Shown: in pieces, positions 10,817 to 19,612 of the stretch
Layout of the letters: each line of letters opens with the position of its first letter
How positions within the stretch are numbered: the stretch's first letter is position 1
Assembly: GCA_016715505.1 (NCBI GenBank)
Contig: JADJZY010000006.1
Span: forward strand, 1-64,000
DNA length: 64,000 nucleotides
Origin: Bacteroidota bacterium
Lineage (GTDB): Bacteria; Bacteroidota; Bacteroidia; Chitinophagales; Chitinophagaceae
Direction: 5' to 3'
The notes under the pieces: model-generated
The model's input: only the letters and a program-made list of their open reading frames with translations
Told to the model about the DNA's origin: nothing
The model's database searches: none
Translations under genes and position numbers: made by a program

Positions 10817-10933
10817 GATCTGTTCGTTGAAATGCATTTATCGCGAACATTCGAGAGAGGTTTTTGGTGGAAAAGGTGATAGAGGGATTGAAAAAGATGA
10901 ATTTCCTCTTTGAAAGTTTGAAAATTAGGTCAA
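10815..10933. repeat. Diverged direct repeat, copy 2
   Basis: Second copy of the 10631 repeat, starting 184 bases later. It is also followed by a hairpin (10984-11015), so the two together look like a tandem pair of repeat-plus-hairpin units. Confidence 0.75.
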
Positions 10934-10983
10934 TCTGAATTGATTAAAAATCAAAGGGAGAAAAAAGATTGAGCGCAAAAAAA

Positions 10984-11015
10984 ATCAGAACTCAAAACGC
11001 CGCTTTCGCTCTGAT
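10984..11015. repeat. Hairpin with A/T-run flanks, second unit
   Basis: ATCAGA pairs with TCTGAT across a 20-base loop, flanked by eight A and six T. It resembles the shorter arms of the tRNA-Gln terminator at 11575-11630. Confidence 0.6.
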
Positions 11016-11030
11016 TTTTTAGTTACCCCA
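11006..11030. repeat. 25-bp direct repeat, copy A (partial copy of tRNA-Gln 3' end plus terminator)
   Basis: An exact 25-base match to 11621-11645: TCGCTCTGATTTTTT then AGTTACCCCA. In copy B the last eight bases belong to the 3' end of tRNA-Gln. After this point copy A no longer resembles the tRNA. Confidence 0.85.
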
Positions 11031-11175
11031 ATCGCACGATTTTCCAAATCTGAAGTAGCAGAAGAACTTAGAAACCTATGGAAAATAGAGCTGTATATGG
11101 ATGAGGTAGTAAAGACTAAAAAGTTGAAAAGGGAGAAGAGTGATATTGTTCAGAGGAGGAGGAAAGGATTACATA

Positions 11176-11526
11176 TTACGATTGCTCTAAGTTCCTTATC
11201 ATTGTAAAAAGAATTCTTGAAAGCTCATCTGCCGATTTTAAGCGCAGTTCAAATATTTCATCATTAAGGATTAGTTCATCATGAAGTATATCCAAAATAG
11301 CAACACACTCATATACAGAAGCTCTTGCTGTTATAAAAAAATTTCTACGGTCGGCTTTTGAAAATTTTCCAGCACCTTCTGCAATATTTAAAGCAATACT
11401 TAGCGAGGCCCTTCCCAATTGGTTATTTGTATACACTGGTAATTTATGAGTTTCAATTATTTTCCTACAGCAAATGTGAAACAATTTAGCATTCTTATAA
11501 ACTTCAAGTTTTTGAAAGTCCAACAT
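11176..11526 (-). CDS. Four helix bundle protein (23S rRNA intervening-sequence/S23 type)
   Basis: 116 residues, all helical in appearance. Conserved marks are LEVYKNAK near the N-terminus, LGRASLSIALNIAEGAGK in the middle and DRRNFFITARASVYECVAILD, the signature of the IVP/S23 four-helix-bundle family. Members occur inside intervening sequences of 23S rRNA genes and as stand-alone genes in accessory DNA. A related fold (Avd) works with diversity-generating retroelements. The molecular role of the stand-alone type is not known. It sits between two copies of a 25-base repeat and beside an array of hairpins, all between two tRNA genes. No reverse transcriptase or rRNA is nearby. Confidence 0.9.
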   Translation of the reverse strand: MLDFQKLEVYKNAKLFHICCRKIIETHKLPVYTNNQLGRASLSIALNIAEGAGKFSKADRRNFFITARASVYECVAILDILHDELILNDEIFELRLKSADELSRILFTMIRNLEQS

Positions 11527-11574
11527 GTTTTCAAAATTTTAGTGTGGGAATGGGAGTGAGTGCGAAGAAAAAAA

Positions 11575-11630
11575 ATCAGAGTGAGTATTCGTTCGAGTGC
11601 TTCACACTCTTCACTCACACTCGCTCTGAT
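11575..11630 (-). terminator. Terminator of tRNA-Gln (long hairpin)
   Basis: ATCAGAGTGAGT at the left pairs with the right arm ACTCGCTCTGAT. Long arms, with A runs on the left, so it ends transcripts running on the minus strand past tRNA-Gln. Confidence 0.75.
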
Positions 11631-11645
11631 TTTTTAGTTACCCCA
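11621..11645. repeat. 25-bp direct repeat, copy B (overlaps the 3' end of tRNA-Gln)
   Basis: Exact partner of 11006-11030. It spans the right arm of the tRNA-Gln terminator, its T run and the last eight tRNA bases. Confidence 0.85.
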
Positions 11646-11708
11646 CCTGGATTCGAACCAAGACTAGCAGGACCAAAACCTGATGTGCTACCTTTACACC
11701 ATGAGGCA
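11638..11708 (-). tRNA. tRNA-Gln (TTG)
   Basis: Minus strand: acceptor TGCCTCA pairs with TGGGGTA (two wobble pairs). The D arm has ATGGTGTAAAGGTAGCAC, the anticodon loop TTTTGGT carries TTG, the T arm holds GGTTCGAATCC, and the discriminator is A. No encoded CCA. Confidence 0.95.
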
Positions 11709-11739
11709 ATACCAATGAGGTCATCGACCTAAAGGAGTG

Positions 11740-11771
11740 CAAATATATAGTCAACTTTTATTTTGAACAAA
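11740..11771 (-). promoter_or_regulatory. Sigma-A promoter of tRNA-Gln
   Basis: On the minus strand: TTTG (11768-11771), 20-base spacer, TATATTTG (11740-11747). The predicted start is about 25 bases before the tRNA. Confidence 0.75.
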
Positions 11772-11776
11772 TCGAC

Positions 11777-12908
11777 TTACAAGAATTCTGATATTTTTGA
11801 TACCACCGTTTCAATTTCCGCTATGGTATTGTGTTTGCTGAACGAAAATCGTATCGGAACGAGGCTTTTTCCCGGGTGAAGTGCCTTAATCACGTGGCTG
11901 CCACCCTGTGCACCGCTACTGCAAGCCGAGCCTCCTGAAACGCAAATACCGGCAATGTCAAGCTGAATACTAAGCATTTCACTACGTTCATTCAAAGGAA
12001 ATGCAGCATTTAAAACAGTATACAGACTACGTTCGCTGGTATCTCCATTAAACTGAATATCCGGTAAGGACTCGCGAAGTTTTTCTAACATACTATCTTT
12101 TAAAAACCGAATGTATACCGCATCTTCATGATGGTGTTCCATACTCAATTCAAAGGCTTTGGCAAAACCAACAATACCTGCTACATTTTCTGTTCCGGCA
12201 CGCATATTCCGCTCTTGCCCTCCTCCATGGATGAGGGGTTTAATTTGAACATCATGATTGATATACAACAACCCGCTTCCTTTAGGACCATGAAATTTGT
12301 GAGCCGAAGCGCTTACAAAATGGGTCTTGGTCTTTTTTAAATCAAGATGAAAATGTGCCATGGTTTGCACTGTATCCGAATGAAAAAGAGCCTGATATTT
12401 TTCGCAAAGTTCACCGACATAGACAATATCCGTAATATTTCCGATTTCGTTATTGGCATGCATCAGACTAACCAAGGTCTTCTCTTTAGAAGAAGCTAAC
12501 TTCTGTTCAAGGTCTACGAGGTCAATATGTCCGTCTTGGGTTAACTCAACATAACTTATCTGAATCAGGCCAAGTGACTGAAGAAATTGAACATTATATA
12601 AAGTGGCATGATGCTCGATGGGTGAGGTAATGATATGACGAACCCCCAAATCACGAACGGCACAATGAATAACAGTTGTTGTGGATTCCGTTCCACCTCC
12701 AGTAAAAAATAGTTCTCCCGGCTTTACATGAAGATGTTCGGCCAATAATTTCCTGGATTGCTCCACTGCGGTGCGTGCTTCACGTCCGTAGGAATGGATA
12801 GATGAGGCATTTCCAAATTGCTGGCCCAAATAAGGCATCATTGATTCCAAAACCAATGGGTCCATTGCGGTTGTAGCGGCATTATCGAAATAAATTCTGT
12901 TCATCATG
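11777..12908 (-). CDS. Cysteine desulfurase (IscS/NifS family)
   Basis: PLP enzyme that takes sulfur from cysteine for Fe-S clusters and tRNA thiolation. Counting from the upstream TTG at 12916, the Schiff-base lysine is K207 in SASAHKFHGPKG and the catalytic cysteine is C332 in SGGSACSSGA. HATLYNVQ, HANNEIGN and RAGTENVAG are also typical. About 375 residues, intact. The in-frame TTG is possible, but two ATG codons at 12908 and 12905 (MMNRIYFDNAATT) fit the family better. It lies directly behind the tRNA-Gln promoter and downstream of rpoD, from which it is separated by a terminator. Confidence 0.93.
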
Positions 12909-12955
12909 GGCAGCAAAATTAAAGGAAACTCACTGTTTAATTGGATAAAAAAAAC

Positions 12956-12976
12956 CGCAACTAAAAGAGTTACGGC
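12956..12976 (-). terminator. Terminator of rpoD
   Basis: On the minus strand CCGTAACT, loop CTTTT, AGTTGCGG then eight T. One mismatch in the stem. It lies 30 bases past the rpoD stop. Confidence 0.8.
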
Positions 12977-13005
12977 TCAAAAGATTTAATAAAAAAGGCT
13001 ATTGT

Positions 13006-13882
13006 TTAATTGCCTAAATAATTTTTTAATAATTTACTACGCGAAGTAGTGCGTAATTTGGTGATGGCCTTGTCTTTAATCTGACGCACTCTTTCACGGG
13101 TAAGGCCAAATCGATCTCCAATATCTTCAAGGCTCATTGGGTGTTCAACCCCGATGCCGAAAAATAATTTTAAAACATCTTTTTGACGGTCAGTGAGGGT
13201 GCTGAGTGAACGTTCAATTTCATCCCGAAGCGATTCATTATGTTCTAATTCAACATCGGTGCTAATCGCATTGGGGTTGTTTAAAACATCCAACAGTGTA
13301 TTTTCTTCTCCATCCACGAAAGGCGCATCTACACTTACGTGACGTGCTGCCACACCCAAAGTTGTTTCTATTTCTTCGGTATTGATATCCAGAATAAGTG
13401 CTAATTCCTCGGCAGAAGGCTCGCGTTGAAATTCTTGTTCTAACTGGGAATATGCTTTGTTGATTTTATTAGTCAGGCCCACTTTATTGAGGGGTAAACG
13501 CACAATACGGCTTTTGTTCTGCAAGCGCCTGTAAGATAGATTGACGAATCCACCAAACGGCATAGGATATAAATTTAAAACCCCGGGTTTCGTCAAAACG
13601 CTGTGCTGCTTTGATGAGTCCGAGGTTTCCTTCATTAATTAGGTCACTGAGTGATAAACCCTGATTTTGATACTGCTTGGCCACTGATACGACGAATCGT
13701 AAATTGGCTTTGGTTAATTTTTCGAGGGCTCTTTCGTCGCCTTGCTTGATTTTAACCGCCAGATTGACTTCTTCTTCCGGGGTTATCAAATCCACTTTGC
13801 CGATTTCTTGTAGGTATTTCTCCAGAGATTGGCTTTCTCTGTTTGTTATGGACTTTGTGATTTTAAGTTGGCGCATTGACAT
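13006..13882 (-). CDS. rpoD: Primary sigma factor RpoD/SigA of Bacteroidota type (one frameshift)
   Basis: Region 1.2 (SLEKYLQEIGKVDLITPEEE), region 2 (LRFVVSVAKQYQNQGLSLSD, LGLIKAAQRFDETRGFKF, YAVWWIRQSI) and region 4 (LEDIGDRFGLTRERVRQIKD) are all present. No long region 1.1, and about 290 residues in total: the compact primary sigma of this phylum. The frame breaks at the T run 13512-13515 (CAAAAGC on the coding strand). Removing one base gives AEQSRIVRLPLNKVG, the normal sequence. Since the gene should be essential, sequencing error is the likely cause. It is read from a promoter at 13970-14001 and closed by its own terminator. Confidence 0.93.
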
Positions 13883-13969
13883 AGTCGTAGTAGTTGTTTT
13901 TTCGTTAGAGAAAGTTTTAATATGTTAAAAATCAAAGAAACCAGAAAGTAAACCACAAGGGTCTTAAAG

Positions 13970-14001
13970 CAAATATATTGTTAAAGCCAATACGTCCCAA
14001 A
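13970..14001 (-). promoter_or_regulatory. Promoter of rpoD
   Basis: Minus strand TTTG (13998-14001), 20-base spacer, TATATTTG (13970-13977). About 80 bases of leader precede the start codon. Confidence 0.7.
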
Positions 14002-14052
14002 TATTTTTTATAGGGTTTCATCCGTATGTTTAAAAGTTAAACAAGATAAAAT

Positions 14053-14082
14053 TTTGACAATTCAATTTTTTTTATATCATTG
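14053..14082 (+). promoter_or_regulatory. Promoter of the START-like gene
   Basis: TTTG (14053-14056), 18-base spacer, TATCATTG (14075-14082). It lies about 20 bases before the ATG and is divergent from the rpoD promoter. Confidence 0.65.
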
Positions 14083-14102
14083 TGACGATTAGAGCATGAT
14101 AT

Positions 14103-14483
14103 ATGGCAAAACGAGAAAAGTATTCGATGGAATTTCAGGTACGTTGTTCACCGGCGATCTTGTATGAATTCCTTTCAACCCCTTCCGGTCTAGGAGAATG
14201 GTTTGCAGATAAGGTGAAACAAAAAGAAAATCGCTTCCAGTTTTTGTGGAAGGGCAGTGTGGAAGAAGCCGAAATGATTGCTGCGGAAGAAAACGAATAT
14301 GTCGTTTATCGTTGGGATTGGATGGATGAACAGGAATACTTCGAATTTCGAATTGAAAAAAGTCCGGTTACCAATGAAACGCTTTTGACGGTCACTGATT
14401 TTGCGGATAAAAAAGAAATCGCTGATCAGGAAAGATTATGGGAAGCTCAGATTCATGACCTCAAACATCGTATTGGAAGCTAA
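14103..14483 (+). CDS. START-like/AHSA1-type domain protein
   Basis: 126 residues, intact. It starts MAKREKYSMEFQVRCSPAIL, and TPSGLGEWFADKVKQ and FLWKGSVEEAEM match the small START-like (SRPBCC) protein common in Bacteroidota. The fold binds a hydrophobic ligand in a helix-grip pocket; no ligand is known for this subfamily. It has its own promoter, divergent from rpoD, and precedes the LptF/G permease gene by 70 bases. A TACCTTTG element at 14529-14536 probably gives the next gene its own start. Confidence 0.8.
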   Translation: MAKREKYSMEFQVRCSPAILYEFLSTPSGLGEWFADKVKQKENRFQFLWKGSVEEAEMIAAEENEYVVYRWDWMDEQEYFEFRIEKSPVTNETLLTVTDFADKKEIADQERLWEAQIHDLKHRIGS

Positions 14484-14528
14484 TTCTTTTTTTAACGAAT
14501 TTGTACCAAAGCCGTATCTGCATTCAGC

Positions 14529-14536
14529 TACCTTTG
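14529..14536 (+). promoter_or_regulatory. Possible -7 element before the LptF/G permease gene
   Basis: TACCTTTG fits TAnnTTTG, 20 bases before the TTG start. The nearest upstream TTTG is 25 bases away, longer than usual. Confidence 0.4.
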
Positions 14537-14555
14537 CCTCATAACTCAGGCCATT

Positions 14556-15999
14556 TTGAAGGTTCTTGACAAATTTATTATTCGTGCATTTTTACCTCCA
14601 TTTGCCGGGGCCTTTATGGTTACCTGGTTCATCTTTATCATGCAATTTATGTGGGTATGGATCGATGAATTTATCGGTAAAGGACTGGATACACTCACCA
14701 TTCTACAATTCCTGGGTTTATTGTCTACAACCTTGGTGCCGATCGCATTACCTCTTGGCATTCTTTTCGCCGCATTGATGACTTTCGGGAATCTTGGCGA
14801 AACTTCGGAATTGGTTGCGGTCAAGTCATCCGGGGCATCGATTGTCAGGTTTTTTAAACCCCTTTTGATGCTCATTGTGGTGATCACTGTATTTGCTTTT
14901 TTGTTTAATAATTATATCATTCCCCGTGCTCAGTTGAAAGCAACGAGATTGCTGTATGATATTCAAAATAAAAAACCGGTTGTTGCGATTAAGGCCGGGC
15001 GATTTTATAAAGATATACCCAATACAACCATTTATATTTCCCGAAAAGATGCCGATGACATCACGGTTCATGACATCAAAATTTACGACCATACTTCCGG
15101 AAGAGGGAATGATAAAATGACTTTTGCGGAAAAAGGCAAAATGTATGTTTCCCCGGATAAACGGTATCTCATTTTTGAACTCGAAAATGGATGGCGTTAT
15201 GAAGATAAACTTCCGAAAGGGAAGGATGAACACGAGCAAATCCGATTCGGATTCCGTTATTGGAAAAAGGTTTTTGACTTAAGCGATTTTAAGATGCCTA
15301 AAACCGATGAGAATTATTTCAAAACACTTCGCGGGGTAATGACGGTTGAACAAATTGCCAAACAAATTGATACATCACAAAAGGCTTTACGGAAACAACA
15401 TGAAAATAATAAGGCTTTGCTCATGCCTGGTATTTCGTATGTGATGTGGATACCGCAAAAAATCAAAAGTCGTATTACCCCGTATTTCTTCAAAAATGGG
15501 CATAAAAGATACCGGACTGATTTGTTTGATACCGGATAGCCTGAAAAAGCGGGTGATCACCACCGCCGAAATTGCAGCCAGGAGTGTAAGAAGTATGATG
15601 GAAATCAATAAGCAGAATCAACATCTGCAAGAGATTAATTTGAATGAAAATTACATCGAAATGCATAAAAGATTTACCATTCCTTTCGCATGCATTTTGT
15701 TGTTTTTAATTGGTTCAGCGCTAGGTAGTATTATTCGAAAAGGGGGTATTGGCATGCCTTTTATAGCTGCAGTTGTTTTTTTTATCATTTACTATTTCCT
15801 GAATACGATTGGTGAAAAAATCGCAAAGGAACAAGTAGTGCCCGTGTGGTTTGGATTGTGGATGCCATCCTTGTTGTTAATCCTGTTAGGCATTTTTTTA
15901 ATGTACAAAGCCAATGTAGATTCTCCTTTATTAAACAAGGAGTGGTATTACCGTACATTTGGACATTTCATCGAGCGCTTTAAAGCAAAGAAAAAATAA
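14556..15999 (+). CDS. LptF/LptG family LPS-export permease (one frameshift)
   Basis: Inner-membrane half of the LPS extractor that works with LptB. N-terminal MKVLDKFIIRAFLPPFAGAF begins three membrane spans, with the conserved TTLVPIALPLGILFAAL and GELVAVKSSG-like segments. A periplasmic beta domain covers about residues 110-260. The last three spans are read in another frame (RFTIPFACILLFLIGSALGS, IRKGGIGMPFIAAVVFFII). The break is between about 15410 and 15500. Starts on TTG at 14556; no ATG is better placed. About 480 residues. It overlaps the PAP2 gene by one base and starts an envelope operon. Confidence 0.9.
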
Positions 16000-16646
16000 T
16001 GTTTACCTTCTTCATTTCTTTTTTACGTAAACACCCTTGGTTTTATTTGCCCTTTATGATTTGGATGGTGGTGGGTGGTGTACTCTTACTTTCATTTACA
16101 CAGGAGCAATTATTTTTTGCTATTAATGCACGTCATACAGATTTTTTTGACCGACTGATGCCCGCCATTAGTGCATATGGCAGAGGCGATTGTATTAGTA
16201 TTGTTTTAGTCAGCTTAATACTTATTCCGGCTTTGCGCCACAAATGGTATATCATCACAGCTATCGTTTTCGGTATTTTGATTTCCGTGCCCATTTATTT
16301 TTTAAAATTATGCTATGGATGTCCCCGGCCAATTACTGTTTATGGTCTGGAAAAGGTGCACACTGTTTCGTGGCTTGAAAACCTTCATAATAACAGTTTC
16401 CCATCGGGGCATACCATAGGTGCTTTTGGATTTTTTCTTTTTGTGTCGTTTTGGTTACCCATACAGCATCGAAGATGGGCTTTTGTTTTTTTTCTATTGG
16501 CTTTGTTGGTGGGTATTTCCCGATTGTATCTGGGTCAGCATTTTTTTAAAGATATTTATTATGGAAGTCTGATCGGTGTTAGTATTTGCACCTTCATTTA
16601 TTTAGCAGGAACTTATTATTTTCAACCAAAATCTCTTCATTCATGA
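15999..16646 (+). CDS. PAP2-family membrane phosphatase
   Basis: 215 residues with five or six membrane spans. The three PAP2 phosphatase motifs are intact: K-x6-RP (KLCYGCPRP), PSGH (SFPSGHTIG) and SR-x5-H-x3-D (SRLYLGQHFFKD). The family removes phosphate from lipid phosphates such as undecaprenyl pyrophosphate, phosphatidate or lipid A on the periplasmic side. Placement between an LPS permease and kdsB suggests a lipid A or carrier-lipid substrate, but that is inference from context. Its start overlaps the previous stop, and its stop overlaps the kdsB ATG (ATGA). Confidence 0.9.
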   Translation: MFTFFISFLRKHPWFYLPFMIWMVVGGVLLLSFTQEQLFFAINARHTDFFDRLMPAISAYGRGDCISIVLVSLILIPALRHKWYIITAIVFGILISVPIYFLKLCYGCPRPITVYGLEKVHTVSWLENLHNNSFPSGHTIGAFGFFLFVSFWLPIQHRRWAFVFFLLALLVGISRLYLGQHFFKDIYYGSLIGVSICTFIYLAGTYYFQPKSLHS

Positions 16647-17380
16647 AACAGAAGGTTGTTGCATTGATTCCAGCCCGATATGCCGCCTCACGCTTTCCGG
16701 GAAAACTGATGCAAGTGTTAAAAGGTAAAACCATCATTCGTCGCACATTCGAAGCAGTTCAACAAAGTGCTTTGTTTGATCAAGTAGTGGTGGTTTGCGA
16801 TGATGACCGCATTGAGCACGAAATTCAGTCAATCGGGGGCACGACTTTTCGCAGTTCCCGGGAGTACGAAAGCGGGAGTGATCGAATTGCTGAAGCCGCG
16901 GCACAGTTGGAGGCCGATGTGATTGTGAATGTACAAGGTGACGAACCTTTTATTGCTCAGGAGGCGTTACAAAAGTTAATTTTTCTTTTTTCAAGTCCAG
17001 AGGTGCAAATTGCTTCTTTGATGATGCCCATTCATGATCCCGAAAAATTCATGAATCCGAATTGTGTCAAGGTGGTTGTGGATCGGTTAAACAGGGCTTT
17101 GTATTTTTCACGAGCGCCGATCCCTTTTCTTCGTGATGGAGGTTTGCCGGCAACAGCCTTTCAGCATATCGGGATTTATGCATTTCGCAAAAAAGCACTG
17201 CTGGAATTTACGCAAATGCCTCCCAGTCCTTTGGAGCAATCTGAAAAACTGGAAAATCTTCGAATGCTGGAAAATGGTTGGGCCGTTCATATGGCCGAGG
17301 TTGAATCTGTAGGAATCAGCATTGATACACCTGAAGATTTTCTTGCTGCTGATTTATTTCTGCAGCAAAAAGGGGAATGA
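16643..17380 (+). CDS. kdsB: 3-deoxy-manno-octulosonate cytidylyltransferase (CMP-Kdo synthetase)
   Basis: Activates Kdo as CMP-Kdo for the inner core of LPS. MKQKVVALIPARYAASRFPGK carries the nucleotide-binding start. VNVQGDEPFI, LYFSRAPIPF and HIGIYAFRKKAL are family hallmarks, and the end has SIDTPEDFLAAD. 245 residues, normal. An upstream extension is open to 16586, but the ATG at 16643, overlapping the PAP2 stop, gives the standard N-terminus. Third gene of the envelope operon. Confidence 0.95.
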   Translation: MKQKVVALIPARYAASRFPGKLMQVLKGKTIIRRTFEAVQQSALFDQVVVVCDDDRIEHEIQSIGGTTFRSSREYESGSDRIAEAAAQLEADVIVNVQGDEPFIAQEALQKLIFLFSSPEVQIASLMMPIHDPEKFMNPNCVKVVVDRLNRALYFSRAPIPFLRDGGLPATAFQHIGIYAFRKKALLEFTQMPPSPLEQSEKLENLRMLENGWAVHMAEVESVGISIDTPEDFLAADLFLQQKGE

Positions 17381-17532
17381 TTTCATGATGAATCCCCCGG
17401 AAATTACTGGACAATTATAAAGTTTAATCTGAGGCGATTGTAAATAGTAACATCGAATTACGCGGTATCGAATGGTATTGTTAAGCTTCCTAGCATTCCT
17501 AATTTATTTTCTCTATAGCTTGTAAATTTTTC

Positions 17533-17540
17533 TAACTTTG
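17533..17540 (+). promoter_or_regulatory. Possible -7 element before the flavoenzyme gene
   Basis: TAACTTTG (TAnnTTTG) 18 bases before the ATG. No clear TTTG at 17-21 bases upstream. Confidence 0.45.
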
Positions 17541-17558
17541 TTGGGAATTTACGATACC

Positions 17559-18833
17559 ATGAAAAAAACAGATGTGTTGGTGATTGGTGCTGGACCATCG
17601 GGTACCATTGCCGCAGCCATGATAAAGAATGCCGGACTAGAAACGATGATTGTTGAAAAATTGAAATTTCCTCGATTTGTAATTGGCGAAAGTTTATTGC
17701 CCCGTTGCATGGAATCGTTGGAAGAAGCCGGGTTGTTGGATGCGGTAAAAGCAAAGGGTTTTCAGGAAAAATTCGGTGCCAAGTTTGTCATGAACAATGG
17801 CGATATTTGTGATTTTAATTTCTCGGAAAATTTTACAGAAGGTTATACCTGGACTTGGCAAGTTCCCAGAGCAGAATTTGATAAAACCCTCGCAGATGCC
17901 TGTGAAGCTAAAGGAATTCCAATTCATTATGAAACGGAAGTGATCGACATTCAAATTCGTGATGACGAATCTTCACTCACAACAGTCCGTTATCTGGATG
18001 GCAGCGAAGAACAAATTGATGCGAAATTTATTGTAGATGGGAGTGGCTATGGACGAGTTATTCCAAGGATGTTTAATTTAGAGAAGCCTAGTTCCTTGCC
18101 GGCCCGGCAAACTGTTTTCTCACATTTTGTAGATAAAAATAGAGATCAGGTTGCGCAGGAACCCAATCGTATTACCATTTATGTGTATAACGAAACAACC
18201 TGGGTTTGGTGTATTCCATTTAGTAATGGGATTACTTCATTGGGATTTGTTGGTTATCCATCTTTTTTTGAGGAAATAGAAGGCGATTTGGATCAGAAGT
18301 TAGACTACCTCGTTCGAAGCCATCCTGAATTAAATGAACGCTTCGGAGATTGTGAAAAGGCTTTCGAAGCCCGAGAAATTAAAGCATGGAGCGCAACCTG
18401 TGAGAAGTTCTATGGAAAAGGATTTGTTTTAACGGGTAACGTCACTGAGTTTTTAGATCCTGTATTTTCTAGCGGGGTCACTTTGGCCAGTGTATCAGCA
18501 CAAAATGCAGCAAAATTGGTCATCCGCAAACTAAAAGGCGAATCAGTGGATTGGGAAAAGGAATACATGGAGGTTTGTATGAAAGGTGTTGAAGTTTTTC
18601 GAACCTTTGTAACAACTTGGTATGATGGACATTTGCACGCCATCTTCTTTTCTAAAAATCAGAATGAAGATATGCGTCGACAAATTTCTTCTGTGCTGGC
18701 CGGATATGTATGGGATGATGAAAATCCTTTTGTGCGCAGTCATTATAAACATGTGCATACCCTTGCCAAGTTTGTGAAAGAAACACAAGGAGAAATTGTT
18801 TATACGCCTATTGAGCAGGCGGTTAAATCCTAA
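17559..18833 (+). CDS. FAD-dependent oxidoreductase, flavin-halogenase-like
   Basis: 424 residues, intact. MKKTDVLVIGAGPSGTIAAA is the dinucleotide-binding start, FVIGESLLPRCMES the conserved segment after it, and TWVWCIPFSNGITSLGFV contains the W-x-W-x-I-P motif of FADH2-dependent halogenases. GFVLTGNVTEFLDPVFSSGV is the second flavin-binding region. Close relatives sit in flexirubin and aryl-polyene loci of Bacteroidota, where they are proposed to act on the pigment. Whether this one halogenates or only hydroxylates or reduces cannot be told from the motif. The upstream TTG at 17538 is open but the ATG at 17559 fits better. First gene of the lipid/pigment-type cluster. Confidence 0.8.
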   Translation: MKKTDVLVIGAGPSGTIAAAMIKNAGLETMIVEKLKFPRFVIGESLLPRCMESLEEAGLLDAVKAKGFQEKFGAKFVMNNGDICDFNFSENFTEGYTWTWQVPRAEFDKTLADACEAKGIPIHYETEVIDIQIRDDESSLTTVRYLDGSEEQIDAKFIVDGSGYGRVIPRMFNLEKPSSLPARQTVFSHFVDKNRDQVAQEPNRITIYVYNETTWVWCIPFSNGITSLGFVGYPSFFEEIEGDLDQKLDYLVRSHPELNERFGDCEKAFEAREIKAWSATCEKFYGKGFVLTGNVTEFLDPVFSSGVTLASVSAQNAAKLVIRKLKGESVDWEKEYMEVCMKGVEVFRTFVTTWYDGHLHAIFFSKNQNEDMRRQISSVLAGYVWDDENPFVRSHYKHVHTLAKFVKETQGEIVYTPIEQAVKS

Positions 18834-18997
18834 TAGGAAGGAATTAATTGTTGAATCCATATTTTTTTGCCACTTCACAAATATAGGCCCATTGAAATAA
18901 CGCTAGCTTCGGTATTATTTGGAAGTGCGACTTAATTTCTAATCTTAATGAATGATTCGTTGTACTGTTTTTTTCTAATATTATCTTCGTTTTCGCA

Positions 18998-19612
18998 ATG
19001 AATACATTTATTTCTGATTTTGTCCGTATCCGAAATGCGGAGGTCATCAAAAACGGAGAAAAAATTTTCCAATTAAGTTCAGAACCTGAGTTACAGGCGG
19101 CCGAATTTTATCGACTTCTCAAGATGTCCTATCCAAAGTTTTTTAAGATGGATTTGCTCGCCCAATGGGGTATGGTAACAGCCGAGTTGTTATTGCAAAA
19201 CAGTTCTCTGCTAGCTGCAGACCCATTCCGAGTGGCTTTGTTATTTCAAAATATCACCGCATCCAGTCATGCCGATCAAGCCTATCAAAAAACACTACAG
19301 GAGATACCCAGTCCGGCTTTGTTTGTTTATACCCTTCCAAATATTGTGATGGGTGAAATAGCCATTCGCCATAGTATTAAAGGAGAGAATACATTTATTG
19401 TGAGTAAAGAATTTTCGTCGGAACATTTGGTCGAATATGCCCAAACCCTGTTTGATCAGGATATTGCCGATGAATTGATTCTGGCTTTTTTGGAAATTGG
19501 TTCAAATGAAGCGGACATTTTTATGTTACGCATCAGTACCAAACCTTCTTCCCATTCTTTCTCAAAGGATACCCTCCTGCAGTTGTATGAAACACCATTG
19601 AAAAATCACTGA
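18998..19612 (+). CDS. Short thiolase-fold beta-ketoacyl synthase-like protein without catalytic cysteine
   Basis: 204 residues. YPKFFKMDLLAQWGMVTAELLL, SPALFVYTLPNIVMGEIAIRH and KGENTFIVSKEFSSE match a Bacteroidota group annotated as 3-oxoacyl-ACP synthase, a truncated thiolase-like fold. The place of the nucleophilic cysteine is taken by VYTLPN, so it is unlikely to condense acyl chains itself and may be a structural or chain-length partner. Promoter: TTG, 19-base spacer, TATCTTCG just before the start. The 170 bases after it, up to the next ketosynthase, hold no acyl carrier protein gene. Confidence 0.65.
   Translation: MNTFISDFVRIRNAEVIKNGEKIFQLSSEPELQAAEFYRLLKMSYPKFFKMDLLAQWGMVTAELLLQNSSLLAADPFRVALLFQNITASSHADQAYQKTLQEIPSPALFVYTLPNIVMGEIAIRHSIKGENTFIVSKEFSSEHLVEYAQTLFDQDIADELILAFLEIGSNEADIFMLRISTKPSSHSFSKDTLLQLYETPLKNH

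Noticed and set aside
10984..11030. A second tRNA-Gln
   Set aside because: Only the last eight tRNA bases and the terminator are copied; no anticodon arm follows.
11176..11526. Avd protein of a diversity-generating retroelement
   Set aside because: The fold is related, but there is no reverse transcriptase and no template/variable repeat pair nearby.
13500..13520. Programmed frameshift in the sigma factor gene
   Set aside because: No slippery heptamer with a downstream structure is evident, and many other genes have similar homopolymer breaks.
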